Shown here: piece after piece, positions 7,855 through 16,812 of the stretch
How the letters are laid out: every line of letters begins with the position of its first letter
Numbering within the stretch: position 1 is the first letter of the stretch
Source: a bacterium
GTDB lineage: Bacteria; Electryoneota; RPQS01
DNA length: 64,000 nt
Direction of reading: 5' to 3'
Assembly (NCBI GenBank): GCA_013360195.1
Contig: JABWCQ010000016.1
Coordinates: 58,342 to 122,341, forward strand
Translations under genes and position numbers: made by a program
Notes under the pieces: generated by a model
The model's database searches: none
Seen by the model: the letters and a program-made list of their open reading frames with translations, nothing else
Told to the model about the DNA's origin: nothing

Positions 7855-9294
7855 TTATTTGACCAGAATCATACGAATTGCACTTACTCTCCCATTGGCA
7901 ACAACTCTGGCAAGATAGCTACCGGTGGGTAGTTGTGTACCATTGAAGACAAACTCATGATTTCCAATGTCATACATTCCATTTGCCAGTGATTCCACAA
8001 GCCGGCCGGTTGTGTCGAACACATCGAGCGATACGTACATTCTTTCCTGCAACGCCAGCTCAATAGTAGTTGTTGGATTAAATGGATTTGGATAATTCTG
8101 CGCAAGCTTGAAACTAACTGGAAGTACTACTCCTTCGGGCGCTTCAGTTGTGGACGGGAAGGTGAATCTGAGTGCGTCATCAATATGACCACGCCAGTTT
8201 CCCCAACTGTGACCATCGTGAATTTCCTGATAGAAGTATGGATATTCTTGATTTTCCAGAATCTGCACAAGTCCCTGTACTCGGGGGATTAATACTGGAA
8301 TATCGTATGTGCCAATATCGAGGTAAAATCGAAGCGGCAAATCGTCGTTCTGCTCCAACACTGCGGTGATATTTTGCTCAACATTGCTTGAAAATGCAAT
8401 TACTTGACCGAAGGTCTCCGGGAATGTAACGCCTAGCCAAAGAGCGATATTTCCGCCATTTGACGAGCCCATTGTCCCCCGGTTTTGCGGATCGGAATCC
8501 GTTCGATACGCTGAGTCCACAAACGGGAGCAATTCGGTGGTGATGAACTGACCAAACTCATCCTGCCTATCCCCTGCATACTCCGGGGTCCGGTCAACCG
8601 GAGGAACAAATACGGCGATCAGTGGCCGGATCTGATTGTGATGAATGAGGTAGTTGAGCACCCGCTCGCACCGAGCCAGCGTGATGAACTCCAGCCCATC
8701 GTGGACTAATAGCAGCGGATAGCTCTGGCCGCTATTCTCATATCCGGGTGGAGTGTAGATTCGAACCCTGCGAGTGTTTCCCATCACGGAACTCGTGAAC
8801 ATGGTATCCCGAATCGCACCTTGTGCGACGTCAGGGTAGTTTTCGATCTCCGGGGGTTGTACGAATTCCGGCATTCTGAGCTCAGAGTTTGGACCAAATC
8901 CGCCGGTGACCGTATAGGGATTTCTGGGATCCAGAATCCAGTTTGACCCGTTAAGCACGTACTTGTAATCAAGTCTCGCGTCGGCCTCAAAGAACCGGCT
9001 GTAGTACCAAAGATCCGTTCCACTTATTTGTGTCATATTTGCGGCAGACGGAGTCCAGCCATTCATGTCTCCAGGCACTTGGGCGCTGTTGGCAGGACCG
9101 CGATACAGAAAGTGGACTTGCATTGTCTCCTCTATATAAGGGAATCCGGGTACCGCAGTCATAAAGCTATCCACTATCGCCGGACGCTCGGCATTTGGCA
9201 CCGAGTTAACGCGGGACAGAAAGGCACTGAATGTCTGCCCCATCGCAAGAGAGGCATAAGCAGCAAGAAACGTTGTTATCGTCATCAGGCGCAT
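7855..9294 (-). CDS. Secreted esterase (enterochelin-esterase/Fes-like alpha/beta hydrolase) with CBM48-like and sorting domains
   Basis: 479 residues. A signal peptide (1-19) is followed by a CBM48-like E-set domain (about 55-150, with VPGDMNGWTPSA and LDPRNPYTV). An alpha/beta-hydrolase esterase domain follows (about 165-385). Its nucleophile is the Ser of GTMGSSNGG, and the likely catalytic His lies in IHDGHSWGNWRGH. The last 80 residues are a T9SS type A sorting domain (QNYPNPFNPTT, VFDTTGR, end RMILVK), so the protein is probably exported and anchored at the surface. The fold is shared by siderophore esterases and by carbohydrate acetyl or feruloyl esterases. The E-set domain and the divergent starch locus favour a carbohydrate ester, but the substrate is not decided by sequence. 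A strong AGGAGGTG ribosome site supports the start. Confidence 0.8.
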   Translation of the reverse strand: MRLMTITTFLAAYASLAMGQTFSAFLSRVNSVPNAERPAIVDSFMTAVPGFPYIEETMQVHFLYRGPANSAQVPGDMNGWTPSAANMTQISGTDLWYYSRFFEADARLDYKYVLNGSNWILDPRNPYTVTGGFGPNSELRMPEFVQPPEIENYPDVAQGAIRDTMFTSSVMGNTRRVRIYTPPGYENSGQSYPLLLVHDGLEFITLARCERVLNYLIHHNQIRPLIAVFVPPVDRTPEYAGDRQDEFGQFITTELLPFVDSAYRTDSDPQNRGTMGSSNGGNIALWLGVTFPETFGQVIAFSSNVEQNITAVLEQNDDLPLRFYLDIGTYDIPVLIPRVQGLVQILENQEYPYFYQEIHDGHSWGNWRGHIDDALRFTFPSTTEAPEGVVLPVSFKLAQNYPNPFNPTTTIELALQERMYVSLDVFDTTGRLVESLANGMYDIGNHEFVFNGTQLPTGSYLARVVANGRVSAIRMILVK

Positions 9295-9421
9295 GAGTGC
9301 ACCTCCTCGGTCATGAAACGTGAGTACTTGAATATATGGCTGTTCTGATTAAAATGCACGCCCCGGAGGAACCTAATAAAGACTCAAAAAGAGGCTTAAA
9401 TCACCACTATTCAACTTAAAT

Positions 9422-9455
9422 ATGCAGAATTGCAGGGGGTGAAAATGCAGAATTG
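9422..9455 (+). repeat. Two direct repeats upstream of the TonB-receptor promoter
   Basis: ATGCAGAATTG occurs at 9422-9432 and again at 9445-9455, a 23-nt period. The second copy ends 12 nt before the -35 box of the starch-locus promoter. This is a possible activator or repressor site; the role is inferred from position only. Confidence 0.45.
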
Positions 9456-9467
9456 TGACGCAAACAC

Positions 9468-9496
9468 TTGACAAACATAAAGCTCTCCCTTAACTT
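9468..9496 (+). promoter_or_regulatory. Candidate promoter of the starch/maltodextrin locus
   Basis: TTGACA at 9468-9473 and TAACTT at 9491-9496 are 17 nt apart. The -35 is perfect and the -10 is weaker. The start codon of the TonB receptor is about 65 nt beyond the expected start of transcription. The remaining bases between 9295 and 9421 are AT-rich and should hold the divergent esterase promoter, which I could not define. Confidence 0.55.
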
Positions 9497-9566
9497 AAAG
9501 GTACGAAGAAAAATAAGGAAAATTGCCATGCTTTTTGTGGCGACCGGATAGTCTAGAGGAATACAT

Positions 9567-12263
9567 ATGTGGTTGGGAAATCGGAGTTTCCGAGGTGGAA
9601 CGGCCGGGCTGTGGCTATTTTTAGTCATGTGCTCGGCTGTTTTTGCTGGTACGACCGGCAAGATCGCTGGCAGGATAACCGAAGCTGAAACCGGCGATCC
9701 AATTATTGGAGCCGCAGTCATGGTGGAAGGCACCACGCTTGGCGCTGCCGCTGATATTAATGGAGAATATTTCATTCTGAATGTTCCGCCGGGCAGCGTG
9801 AATCTGCGTGTCAGCGCGATCGGTTTTGCACCAAAGACGCTGCAAGGACTTCGAGTCATTACCGATCAGACAGCGACGGCCGACTTCGTGCTCGGCGTGG
9901 AAGCAATTGCCACGGGCGAAGTCGTCATCACTGCTGAACGCAAACTGATTGAGAATGACCGGACGTTTGCCACGTCCACGGTTGGCAGTTCAGACATTCA
10001 AGCGCTCCCTGTGACGAATCTTGGCCAGGTTATCGAGATACAGGCCGGAGTTGTTGACGGGCACTTCCGCGGCGGCCGCACAAACGAGGTCATGTATTTG
10101 GTCGACGGAATCTCAGTCACCGACGCGTATGACAATAGTCAGGGCACGCAGGTTGACGACAATTCCGTGCAAGAACTGCAGGTCATCAGCGGAACGTTCA
10201 ACGCGGAATACGGTCAGGCCATGTCAGGAATCGTGAATATCGTCACTAAAGAGGGTGCGCTGGACTATCACGGCACGGTCTCGACAGAGTTCGGTGACTA
10301 TGTATCGGAGCACAAGACGACGTGGATGAACATAGACCACGTTTCTCCGCTCGATATTCAAGATTACAGCGCAACTCTGTACGGCCCCGTGCCATTTGCG
10401 GACAAGCTCTCTTTTTATGGGAGCTTTCGCTATTTAGACGATGACGGCTGGCAGTACGGACAACGCCGTTGGACTGTGTTCATGCCGAACAACAGAGACT
10501 CTTCTCTTATCAACCGCGACGGCGACAACAGTTATGCTGCGATGAACAATAATCTGGAGCGGTGGGGCAACTTGAAACTGACATATCCGCTTACGGATCA
10601 GATCAAGCTCAATTACTCCACCTTCTACAGCGGCAGGGCTTATCGCGATTACTCACACGATTGGAAGTATGTTCCGGACGGCACGCTGAGACGTTACCGT
10701 GACGGCAGAACCAATGTCCTGAAGATGAATCACGCGCTGAACAGCGCGATGTTCTACGAACTTGCGGCAACCAACACGTTCAGTGAGTACCATCACTTTG
10801 TGTTTGAAGAGGCCACTGATCCACGGTACCTGCATCCTGAGTATCAGGAGATAAATCCGCCCTATACGCTGAATGTTGCCGGAACAGATTTGAACAGATT
10901 CCGCCGCTGGACGAACACGAACCAGCTCACGGGAAATCTATCCTATCAAGCCAGCAAACTGCACTTGCTGAAGGTCGGGTTTGATGCAAAAGTGCATGAG
11001 CTTTTCTATGAGGATATCAATCTTGTGCCGGTTGAGCAAGGCAACAGCTTCCGCTTTTCTGTTGAGCCTATTTCGTTTCCGTCACACGACTTGTACAGGA
11101 ATAACCCCTACGAGCTCGCCTTGTTTGCACAAGACAAGTTTGAGCTGCCTTCCCTGATAGTTAATTTCGGTTTACGGCTCGATTATTTCGAGCCGGACGG
11201 ACGCGTTCCCTCCGATCCGAAGGATCCGAACGTCTATAACCCATTGCTTCCCGAACGAGCAGCACAAACTCTCGAAGAAAGACTTGGTTACTGGTACGAC
11301 GATGTAGATGCCAAGTTCCGGTTGTCGCCACGGCTGGGCATCGCTTATCCGATGTCGGACCAGGGTGTGTTCCACTTTGCTTACGGACACTTTGTGCAGC
11401 GTCCGACTTTTGAGCGGATGTATGCCAACCCGGAATACGAACTGGAATCGGGCGTCGGATTGAACACCGTGATGGGGAATCCTGATTTGGATATGGAGGA
11501 AACCGTTACCTACGAATTCGGTTTCCAGCAACAAATTCATGAAGACGTGGCCCTCTCGACGTCACTCTATTTCCGCGACATCCGCAGTCTGGTCGCGACG
11601 GACAGGATTGTCGAGACATACTCTTCGGGAACAAAGTACGCGCAATACGTCAATCGCAGCTTTGGAGAGGTCAAGGGTATCACACTCTCATTAGACAAAC
11701 GCATGGCCAACAATTTCAGCGCGTTCGTAGATTACACTTATCAAATTGCTGAAGGCAATGCGAGCGACCCGCAGTCGGCATACAATGACTTGAAGGGCAA
11801 CAATCCGCGCGAACCTGAGCAGCAGCTTGTACCGCTTGATTGGGACAGACGTCATACGTTCAACGCGAGTTTGACCTATGCCGTACCGGGCAACCGCGGT
11901 TACGGAGCAACGCTGCTCGGCAAGTACGGCAGCGGACTTCCGTATTCGCCAACCGACGACGGCATCCGGACAGGATTTGAGAACGATGGGCGCAGGCCGG
12001 ACTACTACAACGTTGATTTAAACGCCTTCAAGGCATTCCCTGTCGGCGGCAAGAAAATTCTGCTGATGGCAACGATTCAGAACCTGTTTGACATAAGGAA
12101 TGAAGATCGCGTTTACAGCGACACCGGCCGCGCCGGTTATTCGATTGTCGAAAATGATGCGGTTGAAGTCCCGGAGATCAATACTCTTAACGAGGTCTAT
12201 CCTGATCCCTCGCACTACTCACGTCCGCGGTTGGTCAAAATCGGCTTGACATACGAATTCTAA
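9567..12263 (+). CDS. TonB-dependent outer-membrane receptor with carboxypeptidase-regulatory-like N-terminal domain
   Basis: Outer-membrane gated channel, 898 residues, that would import a ligand using TonB energy. The signal peptide (about 1-28) is followed by a carboxypeptidase-regulatory-like beta-sandwich (about 30-115, KIAGRITEAETGDPIIGA). The plug domain follows (about 125-225), with VMYLVDGISVTD and EYGQAMSGIVNIVT. A large beta-barrel ends in Phe (IGLTYEF), as expected for BAM-inserted barrels. The domain order resembles SusC-type and Cna-type receptors, but no SusD lies next to it. It is the first gene of a long co-directional series with starch enzymes, so an oligosaccharide is the likely ligand (inference). 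The start has an AGAGGA ribosome site. Its stop codon overlaps the next ATG by one base (TAATG). Confidence 0.9.
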   Translation: MWLGNRSFRGGTAGLWLFLVMCSAVFAGTTGKIAGRITEAETGDPIIGAAVMVEGTTLGAAADINGEYFILNVPPGSVNLRVSAIGFAPKTLQGLRVITDQTATADFVLGVEAIATGEVVITAERKLIENDRTFATSTVGSSDIQALPVTNLGQVIEIQAGVVDGHFRGGRTNEVMYLVDGISVTDAYDNSQGTQVDDNSVQELQVISGTFNAEYGQAMSGIVNIVTKEGALDYHGTVSTEFGDYVSEHKTTWMNIDHVSPLDIQDYSATLYGPVPFADKLSFYGSFRYLDDDGWQYGQRRWTVFMPNNRDSSLINRDGDNSYAAMNNNLERWGNLKLTYPLTDQIKLNYSTFYSGRAYRDYSHDWKYVPDGTLRRYRDGRTNVLKMNHALNSAMFYELAATNTFSEYHHFVFEEATDPRYLHPEYQEINPPYTLNVAGTDLNRFRRWTNTNQLTGNLSYQASKLHLLKVGFDAKVHELFYEDINLVPVEQGNSFRFSVEPISFPSHDLYRNNPYELALFAQDKFELPSLIVNFGLRLDYFEPDGRVPSDPKDPNVYNPLLPERAAQTLEERLGYWYDDVDAKFRLSPRLGIAYPMSDQGVFHFAYGHFVQRPTFERMYANPEYELESGVGLNTVMGNPDLDMEETVTYEFGFQQQIHEDVALSTSLYFRDIRSLVATDRIVETYSSGTKYAQYVNRSFGEVKGITLSLDKRMANNFSAFVDYTYQIAEGNASDPQSAYNDLKGNNPREPEQQLVPLDWDRRHTFNASLTYAVPGNRGYGATLLGKYGSGLPYSPTDDGIRTGFENDGRRPDYYNVDLNAFKAFPVGGKKILLMATIQNLFDIRNEDRVYSDTGRAGYSIVENDAVEVPEINTLNEVYPDPSHYSRPRLVKIGLTYEF

Positions 12264-15200
12264 TGAAATCATACATCAAAATATTCATTTGCGCAGTTAT
12301 GCTGGCCGGCATGACTGCACATGTGTTCGCCCAAGCCGACTCGATGCTGAATTATCGAGGCAATCCGCTTTATCGTGCCAAGAATATCATGAGTGGCAAC
12401 CTTGTCCGCACGACGTTCTATAATTATGGACTGGTCGGAAATATCGGCGAAATCTCGGGCGAATGGCCAATTGGCACCGGTAATGAGTACGTTGGCGACG
12501 TTTCGCCATTGGTCGGGGTCGAGTTTATTCACCCGTCAGGTGATACTATCCGCGCTGTTTGCACATCAGACGGTCCGCGTGGTAATCCGGACGGCCCTCC
12601 GGGCGGCGGAGCGTTCTGGGGTTTTGAACCGCTGAAGGGATTTGCGGCACCGCCCGCTATCGGAGAAGATCCGCTCGTTGCAATGAGTAATCAACCTGTC
12701 ACGTGGCCCCCAGCGTGGCCGGACAAGAGTATTACCGATTCCCTTTCCGGGGACAGAGCATGGGTGCGCGACCAAACGGATCCCGGCTGGCCACGTGCGT
12801 GGAACGGGTATTTCGGCAAGAATGTATCCAATGCCGATCAAGAATGCTATTTTCAGATGGACGACAATGCCGACCTTGAGTGGTTCGAGCGCACGGACAG
12901 CTTGGGAAATGTGTATCGCTATTATCCGCATGAGGCGGATACGGCACGGCGCGGACTTGGATTGCGAGTGTCGGTGCGAGGCCTGCAGTGGTCTCACTTC
13001 CTGGCACAAGATGTTATTTTCTGGCTCTATGAGATAACAAACGTCAGCACGCATACCTATGATAAAGTAGCATTCGGTATGGTCGTCGGCACTTTGTCCG
13101 GGGGTCGTCAGGACTCCGAGGATGACCTGGCCTATTTTGACCTCGAGAACGATATCACCTATAGCTTTGACAGCGATGATCAAGGCTCGCCCGGTTGGGT
13201 TCCAGTGTCAGAAACCAATAATGTCGGTTACGTCGGATATGCGTTCTTGGAGTCACCCGGCAATCCGCTCGACGGTATCGACAATGACGGTGACAGTCAG
13301 GATCCGAACAGCCCGCGATTGACAGGGGATGTTCTCGGACTGTTTCTGCAGCCGCGCTCTTTCGGGCCGGGGCAGACAATCGTGCTTGTTGACTATGACA
13401 CTTATGAACGCACGGTGACGACATTCCCGCTGAATGGACCGCTGCGCTACATGATTCGCGACCGCGAGGTTGTGCTTAACCCCGGCCAGCAGGTCGTTGA
13501 AAACGGGGGGAATGGTATTGATGACAACCTCAATGGCTTGATAGACGAGCGAATTGACCATCAGGACCTCGCGTATATTGACTATACAACAGGCCGAGGA
13601 ACTAACGACCCTCTTCTTGACGAAGCGCGCGATGACGGAATTGACAACGACGGGGACTGGGATCCACTGACCGATGACGTGGGCGCCGATGGTGTTGCGT
13701 TGACCGGAGATGCAGGAGAAGGCGATGGTCAGCCGACCAACGGCGAGCCGCACTTTGACAGAACGGACGTGGATGAGTCTGATCAGATTGGCTTAACGTC
13801 CTTTGAGTATTTTTCTCCACCCGGCGCGGTGCGCATGCGCGACGACGCAGCGCTATGGGAACGCATGACCCCGGGACGGTTTGATGTTGTTTCAACCGAG
13901 CCGCAAGACGGGGATTTCATCTACGGCTCCGGGTACTTCCCTCTGAGACCGGGGCAGACCGAGCGATTTTCCATGGCGCTCGCGTACGGACAGGATTTGC
14001 TGGACATAACCGATAACAAGATTACGGTACAGCAGATCTATGATGAGAATTACAATTTCGCGAGACCACCGGAAAAGCCGACGATGTGGGCCGTACCCGG
14101 CGACGGTGAAGTTACGCTCTATTGGGATAATATCGCCGAGGATTCCTATGATCCGGTCACCGGGTTCGATTTTGAGGGTTACAAGATCTACCGCTCAACC
14201 GATCCGGGTTTCAACGAGGTGTTTACGATTACAGACGGACTTGGCCGCAAAGTCTTCCATCAACCGATCGCCCAATTTGACCTTGACAACGGAAACGCCG
14301 GGTTCTTTCCGGTAATTCGTAATTCGGTGATTTATTTCCTCGGAAATGACACTGGCCTGGAACACGCTTGGACGGATACGACGGTTGAGAACGGGCAGAC
14401 TTATTATTATGCAGTCGTTGCCTACGATCGCGGAGATGTGGAAAAAGAGATACTGCCCGCAGAGAACAGCAAGACGATCGTCGTTGATGCGAGCGGCAAT
14501 GTTACTCTTGACATCAACACCGCCGTCATCGTACCGAGGGCGCCGGCTCTGGGGTATGAAGACCCGCAGTTCAGCACGGTTAGTCATGTCTCGGGATCGG
14601 CAACGGGAACGATTGCTTTGGAAGTAGTTGACCCGCGTTTAATCGGCAACAACACTGAGTACCGGTTTTCGTTCGATCAGGAAAGCGACACGTCGGCGTT
14701 AACTTATACGGTAACGCGAACAAACCTTGACGGCGAAGAACCAATTATCGAAAATGAGCCGCTCGCGACTCAGGACAACTTGATTAATCAAGCTGAGCGA
14801 TTTGCGAGTTACTATGATTCGTTGTTTAACCTGCCCCCGGGCACCTATGATCCGGCGCAGTACTTCCGTGTGGCAGGCACTGAGCTGTTTGACGGGCAGC
14901 GGGCTTATATGCTGGTTCCCCGACAGGTATCGTTGATTCAACAGGCGTCCGGCTGGGCGGACACGACCAAGGGGCTTTATGAGTTCAGGTTCGGATTGAC
15001 AAACTACAGTCAATATTTTCTTGTTGGCGAGAGCATTCCGGGGGACTTCCTTGTGGAGTGGACGGAAGGCGTGTCCGACACGTCCGAGGATTTCAATTGG
15101 TTTGACCTGTTCGTGCTTCCAGCCACACCGGTTGACTTCAGAGTCAAGAACCTCAGCACAAACGAGTATTTGAAGTTTGCCTTTGACGAGCAGCCGGCAA

Positions 15201-15730
15201 CGATGAATGGCGTTGTTGACAATGGAGAAGTTATTATCTTCATGCAAGATTCAGTTGTTACCTGGGCGCTGGAATTCCGTTCGCGTTCTGCTACAGGAGA
15301 TACTGTTCGACCGACGGCGGGAGATGAGATCATCTTAAGACTTTATCAGCCCTACTCTGATGCTGATCTGTTCAGATATTCGACGTCCGCCGCCCGGGTA
15401 AATCGTGATGCCGTCAAACTCGACCGCATCAATGTCTATCCAAATCCTTATGTATCGGCAAACGTGCAAGAGCCGTCGAATCCCTTCAATGAAGGTCGAG
15501 GAGAGCGCAGGATAACCTTTAATCACCTGCCTGACCGCTGCACAATCCGGATCTACACTGTAAAAGGTGATCTTGTGGACATTATCGAGCACAACGCAGG
15601 TATTGATGACGGCACGGAGAATTGGGACATGCGCAATCGCGACGGCCTGAACGTGGCGTACGGCGTTTATCTATATCACGTTGACTCACCGTACGGTGAA
15701 AAGACGGGAAGGTTTGCGGTGATCAAGTGA
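12263..15730 (+). CDS. Large secreted protein with Asp-rich repeats, Fn3 and a variant sorting domain
   Basis: 1155 residues, function unknown. A signal peptide (1-24, ending HVFAQ) is followed by a long N-terminal region (about 25-330) of a kind often found beside TonB receptors and PorV-like proteins in FCB lineages. At about 330-490 there are several short Asp/Asn-rich repeats (DGIDNDGDSQD, GIDDNLNGLIDE, DGIDNDGDWD) that look like calcium sites. An Fn3-like domain lies at about 610-720 (VTLYWDNIAED, YKIYRSTDPG). The last 100 residues resemble a sorting domain but are atypical (INVYPNPYVSAN, IYTVKGDLVD, end RFAVIK). It is coupled to the receptor by a one-base overlap and to the next gene by GTGA. 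A surface partner of the receptor is the most economical guess. I do not recognise an enzymatic fold. Confidence 0.75.
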   Translation: MKSYIKIFICAVMLAGMTAHVFAQADSMLNYRGNPLYRAKNIMSGNLVRTTFYNYGLVGNIGEISGEWPIGTGNEYVGDVSPLVGVEFIHPSGDTIRAVCTSDGPRGNPDGPPGGGAFWGFEPLKGFAAPPAIGEDPLVAMSNQPVTWPPAWPDKSITDSLSGDRAWVRDQTDPGWPRAWNGYFGKNVSNADQECYFQMDDNADLEWFERTDSLGNVYRYYPHEADTARRGLGLRVSVRGLQWSHFLAQDVIFWLYEITNVSTHTYDKVAFGMVVGTLSGGRQDSEDDLAYFDLENDITYSFDSDDQGSPGWVPVSETNNVGYVGYAFLESPGNPLDGIDNDGDSQDPNSPRLTGDVLGLFLQPRSFGPGQTIVLVDYDTYERTVTTFPLNGPLRYMIRDREVVLNPGQQVVENGGNGIDDNLNGLIDERIDHQDLAYIDYTTGRGTNDPLLDEARDDGIDNDGDWDPLTDDVGADGVALTGDAGEGDGQPTNGEPHFDRTDVDESDQIGLTSFEYFSPPGAVRMRDDAALWERMTPGRFDVVSTEPQDGDFIYGSGYFPLRPGQTERFSMALAYGQDLLDITDNKITVQQIYDENYNFARPPEKPTMWAVPGDGEVTLYWDNIAEDSYDPVTGFDFEGYKIYRSTDPGFNEVFTITDGLGRKVFHQPIAQFDLDNGNAGFFPVIRNSVIYFLGNDTGLEHAWTDTTVENGQTYYYAVVAYDRGDVEKEILPAENSKTIVVDASGNVTLDINTAVIVPRAPALGYEDPQFSTVSHVSGSATGTIALEVVDPRLIGNNTEYRFSFDQESDTSALTYTVTRTNLDGEEPIIENEPLATQDNLINQAERFASYYDSLFNLPPGTYDPAQYFRVAGTELFDGQRAYMLVPRQVSLIQQASGWADTTKGLYEFRFGLTNYSQYFLVGESIPGDFLVEWTEGVSDTSEDFNWFDLFVLPATPVDFRVKNLSTNEYLKFAFDEQPATMNGVVDNGEVIIFMQDSVVTWALEFRSRSATGDTVRPTAGDEIILRLYQPYSDADLFRYSTSAARVNRDAVKLDRINVYPNPYVSANVQEPSNPFNEGRGERRITFNHLPDRCTIRIYTVKGDLVDIIEHNAGIDDGTENWDMRNRDGLNVAYGVYLYHVDSPYGEKTGRFAVIK

Positions 15731-16749
15731 AAGTGTTCAGATACATATCGATCGCGACTGCCTTGCTCGTATTCTCCCTGTCCGCTAATGCCGTCAGCAA
15801 AGTGGGTTCAACCGCGGCGCCTTTCTTGAACATTGCTGTAGGGGCCCGGGCTATTGGCATGGGCGGCGCCTTCACTGCAATGGCAGACGATGCCACGGCG
15901 CTTTATTGGAACCCGGCAGGAATTTCCGGCATTAAAAAGTTTGAGGCGGCGTTTATCCATACGGATTGGCTGACTGACTTGCGGTATGATGTTGTCGGAG
16001 CTGTCTTGCCGCTGCAGCACGATGACGCGATTGGCGCGCAAATTACGCTGTTGTCCATGCCGGATCAGGAAGTCACCACGACTCAGCAGGACGAACAGGA
16101 CGGGGCCGGCTATTTCTTCAGCGCCGGCAGTATGTCGCTTCAGTTGACTTACGGGAAACAATTTACGGATAGATTTAAACTCGGACTGACAGGAAAGTAT
16201 GTCAGAGAGTGGATTTGGCACGAATCTGCCGCGACTGCCGCAATCGACCTCGGGAGTGTTTATCGGACAGATCTGAACGGCATGCGTATCGGCATTTCCA
16301 TCACGAATTTCGGCGGCAAAATGCAAATGACCGGCCGCGATTTGACGAGGCTTTACGATGTAGACGAAACGCGTGAAGGAAACAATACAAGTGTTGTCGC
16401 GAATCTCGGCACGGACAAATGGCCGCTTCCCCTTACCATGCGGTTCGGGTTGGCAATGGAGGCTTTTCAAGACGAGAAGCACCGTTTGTCGGTTGCGGCG
16501 GACGCGCTGCATCCAAATGACAATGATGAGTCAGTTAATTTCGGCTCCGAGTACGCGTTTCGTGAACAACTTTTCTTCCGCGCAGGATACAAATCATTGT
16601 TCCTTGACGAATCCGAGGAGGGCATTACCTTAGGATTCGGACTTCACTTCAAGACGCGCGGGGGTCCGTCGTTCGCGCTCGACGCAGCATACGAAGACTT
16701 CGGCAGGTTTGATGCCATCTACAAGTATTCGCTCGGAGTCTCTTATTAG
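15727..16749 (+). CDS. PorV/PorQ-family outer-membrane protein
   Basis: 340 residues. A signal peptide (1-22) is followed by the family signature AVGARAIGMGGAFTAMADDA and the typical YWNPAGISG, then a predicted beta-barrel ending in an aromatic residue (SLGVSY). In Bacteroidota, PorV is an outer-membrane shuttle of the type IX secretion system that receives cargo with sorting domains. Its lineage relatives outside Bacteroidota are abundant and usually of unknown role. The GTG start overlaps the previous stop (GTGA), so translation is coupled. Its place between sorting-domain proteins fits a role in export or surface attachment of the locus products, but that is inference. It could also be a FadL-like channel. 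Confidence 0.85.
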   Translation: MKVFRYISIATALLVFSLSANAVSKVGSTAAPFLNIAVGARAIGMGGAFTAMADDATALYWNPAGISGIKKFEAAFIHTDWLTDLRYDVVGAVLPLQHDDAIGAQITLLSMPDQEVTTTQQDEQDGAGYFFSAGSMSLQLTYGKQFTDRFKLGLTGKYVREWIWHESAATAAIDLGSVYRTDLNGMRIGISITNFGGKMQMTGRDLTRLYDVDETREGNNTSVVANLGTDKWPLPLTMRFGLAMEAFQDEKHRLSVAADALHPNDNDESVNFGSEYAFREQLFFRAGYKSLFLDESEEGITLGFGLHFKTRGGPSFALDAAYEDFGRFDAIYKYSLGVSY

Positions 16750-16812
16750 CTATCTCGCACATTATAAATAGAACTTCACTCACAAATAGGTTTGGTCAAG
16801 GAGGACCCAATC

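Noticed and set aside
12263..15730. SusD-like lipoprotein partner of the TonB receptor
   Set aside because: There is no lipobox, no helical TPR-like SusD fold signature, and the protein has Fn3 and Asp-rich repeats.
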